A stretch of 64,000 nt of DNA from Arthrobacter sp. C9C5 (GCF_013359735.1 NZ_JABFMX010000005.1:124001-188000), one strand, 5' to 3'. Counted from the first letter of the stretch, positions 44,759 through 53,676 are shown. A program made the numbers and translations. Notes: a model not told the origin generated them from the sequence alone.

Positions 44759-47449
44759 CTAGGGCAGTGAGCCGACCAGTGTTGCTGGCTGATAGCCGTT
44801 GTTGCGCTTGGGCGCTCCGGCGTAGAACCAGAAGGTTCCGTTCTGGTTGACTGCAGCCAGGTCGGATTGGCGGTCGTCGTTCAAATCTCCTGCCCCCAGC
44901 AGGACTGAGTAGGCGTCCCACTCCGTGTTGCCGATTCTTGCTCCGGCATTGTAGCCCGGGCGGGCGGACGACACCTTGCCCGTGCCCGCGTAGAACCAGA
45001 GGGTTCCGTCAGGTCGTATTCCGGCGAGATCGTTGATGCCGTCACCATCGAGGTCCTCGACGCCAGCGACGGAATGGAAACTTGCCCACCCGGACCGTCC
45101 GATCTTGACGGCGGGTTCGTACCCCTCATCGTTGGCGGAGACCCTCCCGGTGCCATGGTAGAACCAGAGGGAGCCGTCCGGGCGGATGCCTGCCAGGTCG
45201 TTCCTGCCGTCTCCGTCAAAGTCTCGTGTTGCGACCAGCTTGCTGTAGACGTTCCAGCCCGAGCCCACCTTCCGCGCGGGGGAGTAGCCCTCGTTGCCGG
45301 CCGAGACATCCCCGGTGCCCGCGTAAAACCAGAGACTTCCATCGGGCCTCACTGCGAGGAGGTCACTCTTCCGGTCGCCGTTGATGTCCCCTGTGCCGAC
45401 GAGCTTCGTGTAGATCTGCCAGCCGGAGCCAATCTGCCGGCCGGTTGCGTAGCCATTGCCGCCGGTTGAGGCGTAGAACCAAAGGGCCCCGCTCTTGGCC
45501 ACGGCCAGCAGGTCGGGGCGTCCGTCACCGTCAAAGTCCTGGACCGACTCCACCGTGGTGAAGTTGTTCCAGCTGGATTTGCCGATGTTGACAGCTGGCT
45601 TGTACCCGGCTTCGTTCATGCCGGTTCCGGCGTAGAGAAGCAACGAGTTGTCGCGGCGCTGCGTCAGAAGATCTGGCTTGCCGTCCCCGTTGAGGTCACC
45701 GGTTCCCATCACGTCAAGCATATTGTTCCAGCCCGAAGCGCCTATGCGGGTGCCCGCGGCGTACCCCTCACTCGTCGCCGAGACGGTTCCTGTTCCGTCG
45801 TAGAACCACAGGGTGCCGTCGGCTTTCGTCGCCACCAGATCGTTGCTGGGCTTGCCGCCGAAGTTCCGGACGCCCACGAGTTTCGTGTAGACATTCCAGC
45901 CGGATGAGCCGATCTTTCGGCCCGCGGCGTAACCGCTCTGCGTCGCCGATACGGTTCCGGTGCCCGCGAAGAACCACAGCGATCCGTCCTTGTGGGCAGC
46001 AACCAGGTCGCTCTTCCCATCCCCGTTGAAGTCCCTGACGCCGGTGAGCTGGCTGAAGGAGCCCCAGTCGGAATTTCCGATTTTGACGGCGGGTGCATAG
46101 CCCTGGCTGCCCGACCCCACGGTGCCGGTTCCAGCATAGAACCACAGCGAGCCGTCGGGTCTGCGGGCAACAAAGTCGTTCTTGCGGTCGCTGTTGAAGT
46201 CTCCGACGCCGATGATGCGGGAGTAGATGTTCCAGCCGGTGCCGATGCGGAGCGGGCTCGCGAAACCGCCCCGGCCGTTGCCGGGGTAGAACCAGAGAGC
46301 GCCGTCTGCGCGGATGCTCAGCAGGTCATTCAGTCCGTCTCCGTTGAAATCGTCCACCGGCGTATTCAGGCTGGCACCTGCGAAGCGTTGCAGTCCCTCG
46401 TAGTCGCCGTTCCAGACGTTGGAGTCGCCGGCGAAGGGGCCGGACTCGCTGTACTGCCAGACGGAGTAGGAGTTCCAGCTGGCCGGCAGCGGTCCGGCGT
46501 AGTTGGTGGCGGAGCTCGGCCAGTTGGCGGTCCACAGGGGGTAGGCGCCGAAGCCGGCTGCATCTGCGGTGCATTGCTTCCACCACGACGTGTTGGTGTA
46601 AATCATCGGGAGCCGTCCGGTCAACGACTTCATGGTGTTTCCGAAATCACGTACCCAGCTTGCCAGCTGGCTCGGAGACCGGTCATAGCAGGCGTTGCCC
46701 TGGTAGAAGCCGTCGATGGTCTGCCCGGCATACGGGTTGGTCTCGATGTCGAGTACCGGTGGAAGGGTGTAACCGTCGGCGCTCCAGCCGCCTCCGCCCT
46801 GGACAAAGGATCTGGCCTGATCCGCCCCCGAGGACGCCAGCGGGTTGGCGAAGTGGTAGGCGCCCCGAATCATGCCCACCTGGCGGGCGCCTTTGTACTG
46901 TGCGGCGAACGAGGGGTTCGTGTAGTAGTTGCCTTCGGTGGCCTTCACGTACGCGAAGCGTGCGCCCAGATTCCATTGCGTCTGCCAGTTGACGCCCGAT
47001 TGGTAGTAGCTGACGTCCAGGCCTTTGACGCCGAAGGACGGCGACCATGATCCCTCGGTGACGGCGGTCGACCCGGCTTGCGCGGCCTGCGATGCCTTGC
47101 TGCTTTGGCCCATCTCGGCGCCGCCCGGACCCGCCGCCGCTGCCATGGCTTCGCGGAAACTGGTGGCGGTCGACGGCGCCGTGGCCGCCGGAGCCGCCGT
47201 CGCTGCTGGGGAGGCCGTCGTCGCCGTCGGGCTAGCCGTCGCCAGCCCCGCCGCTGGGGTGGGCGTTACGGTCGCCGGGGCGGGCTCGGGCACCGTCCCC
47301 GTGACGCCCGCGGCCGGCGCCGGGGTGGGCACCGACGTTGTGGCGCTCGCCGCCACGGGAAGCGCCACCAAGGTGAGGGCCGCCGCGGCAAGGCCGGCAG
47401 CGACAGGTCTGACGAACGAGATGGGTCGTCTTGCCGGTTTCGATTTCAT
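44759..47449 (-). CDS. Secreted GH25 lysozyme with FG-GAP-like repeats
   Basis: The 896-residue protein begins MKSKPARRPISFVRPVAAGL, a signal peptide (about 1-35), then an Ala/Thr/Pro-rich linker. A GH25 muramidase domain (about 140-330) holds LDVSYYQSG, YVKATEGNYY and VLDIETN, whose acidic residues are the known catalytic set. About 540 residues of ten repeats follow, each with a DFNGDG-type calcium loop and LWFYAGTG strand, as in VCBS/FG-GAP beta-propellers. The ATG at 47449 has GGAG upstream; the frame opens earlier but without a signal peptide there. It should cut peptidoglycan or wall glycans, with the propeller binding an unknown surface partner. Confidence 0.9.
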   Translation of the reverse strand: MKSKPARRPISFVRPVAAGLAAAALTLVALPVAASATTSVPTPAPAAGVTGTVPEPAPATVTPTPAAGLATASPTATTASPAATAAPAATAPSTATSFREAMAAAAGPGGAEMGQSSKASQAAQAGSTAVTEGSWSPSFGVKGLDVSYYQSGVNWQTQWNLGARFAYVKATEGNYYTNPSFAAQYKGARQVGMIRGAYHFANPLASSGADQARSFVQGGGGWSADGYTLPPVLDIETNPYAGQTIDGFYQGNACYDRSPSQLASWVRDFGNTMKSLTGRLPMIYTNTSWWKQCTADAAGFGAYPLWTANWPSSATNYAGPLPASWNSYSVWQYSESGPFAGDSNVWNGDYEGLQRFAGASLNTPVDDFNGDGLNDLLSIRADGALWFYPGNGRGGFASPLRIGTGWNIYSRIIGVGDFNSDRKNDFVARRPDGSLWFYAGTGTVGSGSQGYAPAVKIGNSDWGSFSQLTGVRDFNGDGKSDLVAAHKDGSLWFFAGTGTVSATQSGYAAGRKIGSSGWNVYTKLVGVRNFGGKPSNDLVATKADGTLWFYDGTGTVSATSEGYAAGTRIGASGWNNMLDVMGTGDLNGDGKPDLLTQRRDNSLLLYAGTGMNEAGYKPAVNIGKSSWNNFTTVESVQDFDGDGRPDLLAVAKSGALWFYASTGGNGYATGRQIGSGWQIYTKLVGTGDINGDRKSDLLAVRPDGSLWFYAGTGDVSAGNEGYSPARKVGSGWNVYSKLVATRDFDGDGRNDLAGIRPDGSLWFYHGTGRVSANDEGYEPAVKIGRSGWASFHSVAGVEDLDGDGINDLAGIRPDGTLWFYAGTGKVSSARPGYNAGARIGNTEWDAYSVLLGAGDLNDDRQSDLAAVNQNGTFWFYAGAPKRNNGYQPATLVGSLP

Positions 47450-47592
47450 GGGCGTCTCTCCGGAGCAATGGCACACTCCGCAAAGCATGCCACCTAGTTC
47501 GCGATGACCGGTCGTCCGCATAATCGGGCACCGATAAGTCAATTCGGTTGGGTATTGACGCGGCCACGTTAGCACCGGTGTTTACCCGATGC

Positions 47593-47615
47593 CACAGTTG
47601 CCATTGTTAACTGTG
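47593..47615. promoter_or_regulatory. Dyad symmetry between the lysozyme gene and galE
   Basis: CACAGTT (47593-47599) and AACTGTG (47609-47615) form an inverted repeat with a 9-bp spacer, in the shared upstream region of the two divergent genes. It looks like a dimeric repressor or CRP-type operator but no regulator is identified. Confidence 0.35.
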
Positions 47616-47685
47616 TGACTTGTGACCATTCCGTTGTGCGGCCTGTCGCGCCATCACCGTTGCAGGGCAACCTAGACTTGAACCC

Positions 47686-48729
47686 ATGAAGGTATTGGTT
47701 ACCGGCGGCGCCGGCTACATCGGATCCCACACGACACTCTCCCTCCTCGAAGCGGGGCACGACGTCGTCGTCCTCGACAACCTGATGAACTCAAGTGCGG
47801 AGTCCCTGCGCCGAGTGGAGCAGCTGACAGGCAAAAGCGTGGACTTCCGGAAGGTGGACCTGCTGGACGCTCCGGCCGTCGACGCCGTCTTCGCCGAGGG
47901 CGGCTTTGAGGCCGTCATCCACTTCGCCGGGCTCAAGGCCGTGGGGGAATCTGTCGAGAAGCCCCTGATGTACTACCAGAACAATGTGGTGGGCACCCTC
48001 AACCTGCTGCACAGCATGGACGCTGCGGGGGTACGCCGCCTCGTGTTCAGCTCCTCCGCCACCGTCTACGGTGCCTCGGAGGAAGTTCCCCTCATTGAAA
48101 AGGCACCGCTGGACGCCACCAACCCCTACGGCCGCACCAAGGAACAGATCGAGGACATCCTCTCGGACCTGGGTGCCGCCGACCCCCGCTGGAGCGTCGC
48201 CCTGCTGCGCTACTTCAACCCGGTAGGTGCCCACGAGTCCGGCCTGATCGGTGAGGACCCCAGCGGTATCCCCAACAACCTGCTCCCGTTCGTGGCCCAG
48301 GTGGCCGTGGGGCGCCGTGAAAAGGTCATGGTGTTTGGCAACGACTACCCGACGCCGGACGGCACCGGGGTGCGGGACTACATCCACGTGATGGACCTCG
48401 CCGCCGGGCACCTGGCGGCCCTGGGTTACATCACCGGGCGGACCGGGGTATTCCGCTGGAACCTTGGGACCGGCCGGGGATCGTCCGTGCTCGAAGTCAT
48501 CGAGGCGTTCGGCGAGGCTGCCGGCCACCCGGTGCCGTACGAGTTCGCGCCCCGCCGGCCGGGGGACGCCGCCGTCAGCTACGCCGATCCCTCGGCGGCG
48601 CTCGCCGACCTGGGCTGGTCCGCGCACCGGAACCTGGCGCAGATGTGCGAGGACCACTGGCGCTGGCAAAGCAGGAACCCGCAGGGCTATGCCGCGGTGG
48701 CCGAGGCCGCCGGGGCCAAGGCCGAGTAG
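47686..48729 (+). CDS. galE: UDP-glucose 4-epimerase
   Basis: The 347-residue enzyme has the NAD motif TGGAGYIGSHT (7-17), the catalytic YGRTK (Y148, K152) and the FNPVGAHESGLIGEDP segment. It interconverts UDP-glucose and UDP-galactose. Because glf needs UDP-galactopyranose, this gene could supply the galactofuranose module 31 kb upstream. It is divergent from the lysozyme gene and separated from tadA by about 150 bp. Confidence 0.95.
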   Translation: MKVLVTGGAGYIGSHTTLSLLEAGHDVVVLDNLMNSSAESLRRVEQLTGKSVDFRKVDLLDAPAVDAVFAEGGFEAVIHFAGLKAVGESVEKPLMYYQNNVVGTLNLLHSMDAAGVRRLVFSSSATVYGASEEVPLIEKAPLDATNPYGRTKEQIEDILSDLGAADPRWSVALLRYFNPVGAHESGLIGEDPSGIPNNLLPFVAQVAVGRREKVMVFGNDYPTPDGTGVRDYIHVMDLAAGHLAALGYITGRTGVFRWNLGTGRGSSVLEVIEAFGEAAGHPVPYEFAPRRPGDAAVSYADPSAALADLGWSAHRNLAQMCEDHWRWQSRNPQGYAAVAEAAGAKAE

Positions 48730-48882
48730 GGGTCCTACCGACGGGCGGCCGCTCCAAGGCTGCGTCGGCGGGAACTTATCCACAGCTGCAGGTGGAGCTC
48801 TTGTCGGAACGCCCGGGCTCCTCTAGTTTTAACCCAGTTGCACTGCCCCAGGGGGATGGGTAGCGGTCATGTTGGGGGCACC

Positions 48883-50106
48883 GTGGAAGCTGTGCGCATC
48901 GTCGAGGACGAAGTCCGTGAGTTGATCCGTCGCCGCGGCCTTGATCCCCTGCGGCAAAGCGGGGAAGTCCGCCGCCTCGTGGAGGAGGCGATCAGCGACT
49001 ACGACGAGCGTGCGCTGCTCGCACCGCTTCCGCCCATCGGCCCACTGGAGCAGGCCCGGAGGTTTGTCTTTGACGCCGTGGCGGGGTTCGGGGCGCTGCA
49101 GCCGTTGCTGGACGATCCGGCGATCGAGGAGATCTGGCTCAATGCGCCGGATGAAATTTTTGTCGCCCGGAACGGTGAATCCGAGCTGACCTCCATCGCC
49201 CTGACGGACCAGCAGGTGCGCAACCTGGTGGAGCGGATGCTGAAGAGCTCCGGGCGGCGGCTGGATATTTCCTCCCCGTTTGTGGACGCGGCCCTGCCGG
49301 ACGGCTCGCGGCTGCACGTCGTCATCCCCGACGTGACGCGGCGGCACTGGGCGGTCAACATCCGCAAATTCGTGGTCAAGGCCAGCCGGCTCGAACACCT
49401 CGTGGAACTGGGCACCCTCACGCCGCAGGCGGCCCGCTTCCTCGGCGCCGCCGTGGCGAGTGGGCTCAACATCCTGGTCTCCGGTGCCACCCAGGCCGGA
49501 AAAACCACCATGCTCAATTGCCTGGCCGCGAGCATCGGCACGCGCGAGCGAGTGGTCACGGTGGAGGAAATCTTTGAACTCCAGTTCCCGCTGCGCGACG
49601 TCGTCGGACTGCAGTGCCGGCAGGCCAACCTTGAGGGCGAAGGCGAGATCCCCATGCGCCGGCTCGTCAAGGAGGCCCTGCGGATGAGGCCGGACCGGCT
49701 CGTGGTCGGCGAGGTCCGCGAGGCCGAAAGCCTCGACATGCTCATTGCCTTGAATTCGGGCATGCCGGGGATGTGCACGATCCACGCAAATTCGGCCCAT
49801 GATGCGGTGACCAAGATCTGCACGCTGCCGTTGTTGGCCGGGGACAATATCTCGAGCGCCTTCGTCGTCCCGACCGTGGCGTCCTGCATCGACCTGGTGG
49901 TCCACTGCAGCCGGCAACCGGGTGGCCGGCGGCAAGTCACGGAAATCCTTTCGCTGGGGCGCAGGGTGGAGAACGGCATCATCGAGTCGTCCATGGTGTT
50001 CGCCATGCTCGACGGGAAGCTGCAACCGCAGGCCAATTCCATGCCGGCTGCCGAGAAGTTCGCGCGGTCCGGGTTCGACGTCGCGGCGCTGCTGGAGCCG
50101 CGCTGA
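48883..50106 (+). CDS. tadA: Tad pilus assembly ATPase (CpaF/TadA)
   Basis: The 407-residue secretion ATPase has the N-terminal RIVEDEVRELIRRRGLDPL region, then the CpaF core with IEEIWLN, P-loop SGATQAGKTT (200-209), the Asp-box-like TVEEIFELQ and the Walker B VVGEVREAESLDMLIALNSG. It powers pilus assembly. The GTG at 48883 is chosen because GGGGG lies upstream; an ATG at 48856 is an alternative. The stop overlaps tadB. The partner CpaB/CpaE-like genes are at 2.5-4.5 kb. Confidence 0.9.
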   Translation: MEAVRIVEDEVRELIRRRGLDPLRQSGEVRRLVEEAISDYDERALLAPLPPIGPLEQARRFVFDAVAGFGALQPLLDDPAIEEIWLNAPDEIFVARNGESELTSIALTDQQVRNLVERMLKSSGRRLDISSPFVDAALPDGSRLHVVIPDVTRRHWAVNIRKFVVKASRLEHLVELGTLTPQAARFLGAAVASGLNILVSGATQAGKTTMLNCLAASIGTRERVVTVEEIFELQFPLRDVVGLQCRQANLEGEGEIPMRRLVKEALRMRPDRLVVGEVREAESLDMLIALNSGMPGMCTIHANSAHDAVTKICTLPLLAGDNISSAFVVPTVASCIDLVVHCSRQPGGRRQVTEILSLGRRVENGIIESSMVFAMLDGKLQPQANSMPAAEKFARSGFDVAALLEPR

Positions 50107-50960
50107 TGGCGCCGCTGCTGGGGGTGCTCGGGGGAGCCGGACTGCTGCTGGTCTGGTGGTCAGCCTGGGAACAACCCCACGCAGCCAGGCGCCGGCCCCG
50201 GGTCAGCCGGCTGGAGGACCTCCTGCGGTCCGCCGGCATCGAAAAGGTCAGCCGGCTGGGCCTGCTCGCGACGTGTTTCGGCGTCGGTGCTTTCGTGACC
50301 CTCGTGTTCTTTGCAGGCACCAGGTCATGGCCGATTTCCGGCTGCTTCGGGCTGTTCGGGGGCTGGCTCCCGCTGGGCACCGTCAAATGGCGCGCCCGCA
50401 AACGCACGGCCGTACTCCGCGAGCTGTGGCCCGACGTCGTCGACCACCTGCGCTCGGCCATCCGGGCGGGCTTGTCGTTGCCGGAGGCGCTTATCCAGCT
50501 GGGCGAGAAGGGGCCGTCCGAGCTGCGGCAGTTGTTCCGAGACTTCGGCGCGGACTACCGGTCCGGCGGCCAGTTCGACCCTGCCCTGGACCGGCTGAAG
50601 CAAAGACTCGCTGATCCCGTTGCTGACCGGATTGTTGAGGCACTGCGGTTGACGCGGGAGGTAGGCGGATCGGACCTCGGCCGCCTGCTGGGCACGCTCG
50701 CCGAATTCCTGCGGGAAAACGCCCGGACCCGCAGCGAGCTGGAGGCCCGGCAATCCTGGACGGTGAACGCCGCCCGCCTCGCCGTGGCCGCTCCATGGAT
50801 TGTCCTGGTGCTGATGGCGAGCCGGCCCGAGGCCGTCGCGGCCTACAACTCGCCCGTCGGTACTGCGGTGCTGGTCGGCGGCCTGCTGGTCTCGCTGTTC
50901 TCCTACACCGTTATGCTGCGGATCGGTGCCCTCCCGCAGGACGAGCGGGTACTCCGGTGA
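50106..50960 (+). CDS. tadB: Tad pilus inner-membrane protein TadB
   Basis: The 284-residue protein has hydrophobic segments at the N-terminus (about 1-20), at 55-95 and at about 220-270, around a cytoplasmic T2SSF domain with RELWPDVVDHLRSAIRAGL and TREVGGSDLGRLLGTLAEFL. TadB and TadC form the membrane platform that works with the TadA ATPase. Its ATG shares a base with the tadA stop. Its own end overlaps tadC by GTGA. Confidence 0.87.
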   Translation: MAPLLGVLGGAGLLLVWWSAWEQPHAARRRPRVSRLEDLLRSAGIEKVSRLGLLATCFGVGAFVTLVFFAGTRSWPISGCFGLFGGWLPLGTVKWRARKRTAVLRELWPDVVDHLRSAIRAGLSLPEALIQLGEKGPSELRQLFRDFGADYRSGGQFDPALDRLKQRLADPVADRIVEALRLTREVGGSDLGRLLGTLAEFLRENARTRSELEARQSWTVNAARLAVAAPWIVLVLMASRPEAVAAYNSPVGTAVLVGGLLVSLFSYTVMLRIGALPQDERVLR

Positions 50961-51898
50961 ACGGGATGATGGCAAGCGCGGTGGTCTGCGGCGCAGTCCT
51001 GGGTGGAGGCCTCTGGCTGTTCCTTGTGCGGCTTCCGTTCATGCGGCCCATGACCTTCGCGGAGCGCATCGGGCCGCAGCTGAGATCCCACAACCTGGAA
51101 TCCCGGTTGCTGCACACGGCTCCCGGCAATGTCACGCCGTTTGGCCCGCTCGAGCGGATCCTGCGCCCGGTGATCCGGGACGGGGTCCGGGCGCTGGGCA
51201 GGCTGAACCCGGGCTCATCGGCGCTCAACCGCAGGCTCGCCCGCGCCGGCAGCAGCAAATCGTCGGTGGATTTCCGCGCGGAGCAGTTGCTGTGGGCCGC
51301 CGGCGGCTTCGTGGGGGCGGGGGGAATTGTGCTACTGGGAGGAGCCCTGGGCGGCTTCAATCCGCTGTTCGCCGTGCTGATCGTCCTGGGCGCCGGCCTG
51401 GCCGGGTTCCTTTTCCGCGACTATGTGCTGGGGGCGCAGGTCAAGAAGCGCGAGGCCCGGATGATGGCGGAGTTCCCCAGCGTGGCAGAACTTATGGCTC
51501 TGGCGGTCAGTGCCGGCGAGAGCGCCACCGGCGCCCTGGACCGGGTAGGCCGCCGAACGCAGGGCGAGCTGTCGAAGGAGTTCTCCCGGGTCCTGGCCGA
51601 TACCCGGGCCGGGAAGCCGTTGGCCGATGCCCTGCAGGAGTTCTCGTCACGTACCGAGCTGGGCCCGCTGGTCCGGTTCGTGGACGGCCTGATCGTTGCG
51701 GTGGAACGCGGGACACCGCTGGCGGAAGTCTTGCGCGCCCAGGCCCAGGACGTGCGCGACACCGCCAAGCGCGAACTGATGGAGTCCGCCGGCCGGAAGG
51801 AGACCGGCATGATGGTTCCGCTCGTCTTCGGCGTGTTGCCGCTGACCGTGGTGTTTGCCGTCTTCCCGGGGCTGGCGGCCATCAGCCTGGGACTCTGA
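50957..51898 (+). CDS. tadC: Tad pilus inner-membrane protein TadC
   Basis: The 313-residue protein begins at a GTG (MNGMMASAVVCGAVLGG) that overlaps the tadB stop. It has hydrophobic segments at about 3-25, 110-155 and 280-305, and a T2SSF domain with EFPSVAELMALAVSAGESATGALDRV and TRAGKPLADALQEFSSR. The frame is open far upstream, but that extension runs through tadB in another frame. It completes the membrane platform and is followed by a 119-bp gap before the pilin-like gene, which could carry an internal promoter or stem. Confidence 0.87.
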   Translation: MNGMMASAVVCGAVLGGGLWLFLVRLPFMRPMTFAERIGPQLRSHNLESRLLHTAPGNVTPFGPLERILRPVIRDGVRALGRLNPGSSALNRRLARAGSSKSSVDFRAEQLLWAAGGFVGAGGIVLLGGALGGFNPLFAVLIVLGAGLAGFLFRDYVLGAQVKKREARMMAEFPSVAELMALAVSAGESATGALDRVGRRTQGELSKEFSRVLADTRAGKPLADALQEFSSRTELGPLVRFVDGLIVAVERGTPLAEVLRAQAQDVRDTAKRELMESAGRKETGMMVPLVFGVLPLTVVFAVFPGLAAISLGL

Positions 51899-52017
51899 CC
51901 AAGACATTGAGCACGTCGTACGCAGTAAGCAGAACACAGTTGGGCAGTAACAGCATCAGAACAGGGGCAGGCAGCGCAGCAATCGACTGCAATATTCAAA
52001 AACATAAAGGGGAAACG

Positions 52018-52326
52018 GTGAAGAGTATTGGTATCCGCACGTTGTTAGTGGCCCACATGGCGGCCATGCTGTTGTGGCTTTCCGCCGCCGCAGGCAAACA
52101 GCCAGGCAAACAGCCAGGAATCCAGCCAGGCCAGCAGTCAGGCAAACACCCCGGCTGGCAGGGCGGCCGGGCGCCCGGTAGTCCGGATCTCCGGGAGCGC
52201 GGGGATGTCCCGGGCTGGGTAATGATCACCCTGATGTCGGCCGTGCTGGTCGCCGCACTGCTGGCGCTCGCAGGCCCGGCGCTGGAGGGGCTCTTTAACC
52301 AGGCCATGCAAAAAGTCGGGCAGTAG
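52018..52326 (+). CDS. Flp pilin-like protein with KQPG repeats
   Basis: The 102-residue protein starts at a GTG with AAGGGG upstream. A hydrophobic leader (about 3-25, TLLVAHMAAMLLWLSAAAG) is followed by a repeat of KQPG-type units (about 26-50) and a C-terminal helix GWVMITLMSAVLVAALLALAG (about 64-84), which looks like the pilin core of a short Flp subunit. The final cytoplasmic-like tail is LEGLFNQAMQKVGQ. Position after tadC and before the TadE-like genes fits a pilin. The usual EFxxxE or GxxxEY peptidase site is not evident, so the precise role is uncertain. Confidence 0.62.
   Translation: MKSIGIRTLLVAHMAAMLLWLSAAAGKQPGKQPGIQPGQQSGKHPGWQGGRAPGSPDLRERGDVPGWVMITLMSAVLVAALLALAGPALEGLFNQAMQKVGQ
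52093..52152 (+). repeat. Five 12-base tandem repeats in the pilin-like gene
   Basis: The unit GGCAAACAGCCA is repeated in 12-base register at 52093, 52105, 52117, 52129 and 52141, the first two copies identical and the last three diverged. In frame it encodes Gly-Lys-Gln-Pro type tetrapeptides. Confidence 0.75.
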
Positions 52327-52329
52327 GCG

Positions 52330-52788
52330 GTGTATGCAGCCGGCAGCCGCGGTCCCGCCAACCAGTGTGCCGGTCCAGCCGGCAGCCGCGGTCCCGCCAA
52401 CCAATGTGCCGTTCCCGCCGGCCGGGAACGCGGCTCCGCCGTAGTCGACTTCGTCCTGGTCGGGGGACTGCTCGCGCTGTTCTTTTTGGGGATCATCCAG
52501 CTAGCCCTCGTCCTGCACGTCCGGAATACCCTGATCGACGCCGCGGCTTCGGGCGCCCGGTACGGCACCCTGGCGGACCGTGGCGCCGCCGACGCCGAGG
52601 ATCGCACCACGCAGCTGATCGGGGTGGCGCTCACGCCGGAGTTCGCCCGTGACGTCAGTACCGCGGAGACCACGTACGCAGGCATCCGCACACTGGAGGT
52701 CACCGTCCGCGCACCGCTGCCGGTCATCGGCTTGATCGGACCCCGCGAACTGCTGGAGGTGAAGGGCCATGCCGCCATCCAGCCCTAG
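52330..52788 (+). CDS. TadE-like pilus protein with repeated N-terminal extension
   Basis: The 152-residue protein starts at a GTG three bases after the pilin-like stop. Residues about 4-29 are two copies of a 13-residue unit (AGSRGPANQC then AGP or AVP). After this come RERGSAVVDFVLVGGLL, the TadE-type amino-terminal helix, and a beta-rich pseudopilin domain with ARYGTLADRGAADAEDR. TadE/TadF minor pseudopilins help pilus assembly. No later in-frame start codon is visible, so the extension appears to be translated. Its end overlaps the next gene by about 20 bases. Confidence 0.78.
   Translation: MYAAGSRGPANQCAGPAGSRGPANQCAVPAGRERGSAVVDFVLVGGLLALFFLGIIQLALVLHVRNTLIDAAASGARYGTLADRGAADAEDRTTQLIGVALTPEFARDVSTAETTYAGIRTLEVTVRAPLPVIGLIGPRELLEVKGHAAIQP
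52339..52416 (+). repeat. 39-base tandem duplication
   Basis: A 39-base unit starting GCCGGCAGCCGCGG at 52339 recurs at 52378 with a few base changes near its end. It keeps the reading frame of the TadE-like protein and adds 13 residues per copy, each with one cysteine. Confidence 0.8.
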
Positions 52789-53209
52789 CGGCGACGATGC
52801 CGAGCGGGGGAGCGCCGTCGTCGAATTCACCTTCCTGTCCCTCCTGTTGATGGTGCCGGTGGTGTACTTCATCATCACGATCGGCCAGCTCCAGGGCGGC
52901 TCCTTTGCGGTGGTCGGCGCAGCGGACCAGGCAGCCAAGGTCTACGTGGCCCAGCCCGACGCCGCGAGCGGCCGGGCCGCCGCGGAACAAGCCGTGCAAT
53001 TGGCGCTCGCCGACTACGGCCAGCCGGCGGGAAACGCGAGCCTGGAAACCAGCTGCGTCCCCGCCGACTGCACGGCTGCCGGATCCGCCGTCACCGTCAC
53101 CGTGCGCCTCACGGTGCCGTTGCCGTTCGTGCCGTTCAGCGACGCACTAAGGCTCGACGCCGGCCGGCTCAGTGCCTCCGCCACGCAGATCGTTGGGCGG
53201 TTCCGGTGA
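52769..53209 (+). CDS. TadE-like pilus protein
   Basis: The 146-residue protein begins MPPSSPSGDDAERGSAVVEF. The ERGSAVVEFTFLSLLLMVP helix is the TadE leader with the expected glutamate, and an extracellular beta-rich part has two cysteines (ETSCVPADC) likely to form a disulphide. It overlaps the upstream TadE-like gene by 20 bases and the downstream gene by GTGA. It probably acts as a minor pseudopilin. Confidence 0.82.
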   Translation: MPPSSPSGDDAERGSAVVEFTFLSLLLMVPVVYFIITIGQLQGGSFAVVGAADQAAKVYVAQPDAASGRAAAEQAVQLALADYGQPAGNASLETSCVPADCTAAGSAVTVTVRLTVPLPFVPFSDALRLDAGRLSASATQIVGRFR

Positions 53210-53676
53210 CCACCCGCCCGGCTGTCCGGCCGGCGGGACGCCAAGACGGTGAGGGCGGCCAGCTGATGGTGCTGATCATCGGCTATGTGCTGCTTGCCCT
53301 GCTGGTCACCACTGTGGTCGCGGCTGCGTCCAGCGTCTACATCGAACACAAGAAACTGCTGTCGCTGGCGGACGGGGCCTCCGTGGCGGCCGCGGACAGC
53401 TTCACCCTGGGGGAGCTGCACAGCTCCTCCGGAAGCCCCACCGCCGCCCTCAGCGCCGGCCGGGTGCGCAGCACCGCCGCCGACTACCTGAACCGCAACG
53501 GCGCCTTCGCCCGGTTCAGCGGCCTGGCAGTCGGCCCCGCGACGGGCAGTCCCGACGGGTCCACCGCCGTCGTGGTCCTCAGCGCCGCCGTCCACCCGCC
53601 AATCGTCAACTTCCTGGTCCCGGACGGCATCCGGATCGAGGCGACGTCGACGGCGCGGTCCCGGCTGACGCGGTGA
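53206..53676 (+). CDS. TadG-like pilus-associated protein
   Basis: The 156-residue protein starts at a GTG overlapping the previous stop. A short polar head precedes a hydrophobic helix (about 20-42, LMVLIIGYVLLALLVTTVVAA), then YIEHKKLLSLADGASVAAAD, which is typical of the Flp-associated TadG/Rv3654c-like proteins, and a beta-rich C-terminal region. The start of TadG proteins resembles pseudopilins and the function is not well known. It is the last gene of the Tad operon. Confidence 0.75.
   Translation: MTTRPAVRPAGRQDGEGGQLMVLIIGYVLLALLVTTVVAAASSVYIEHKKLLSLADGASVAAADSFTLGELHSSSGSPTAALSAGRVRSTAADYLNRNGAFARFSGLAVGPATGSPDGSTAVVVLSAAVHPPIVNFLVPDGIRIEATSTARSRLTR

Noticed and set aside
50926..52017. 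The long upstream extension of the pilin-like gene's frame through tadC
   Set aside because: This part is a shadow of tadC in another frame. The GTG at 52018 with AAGGGG ahead is a better start.
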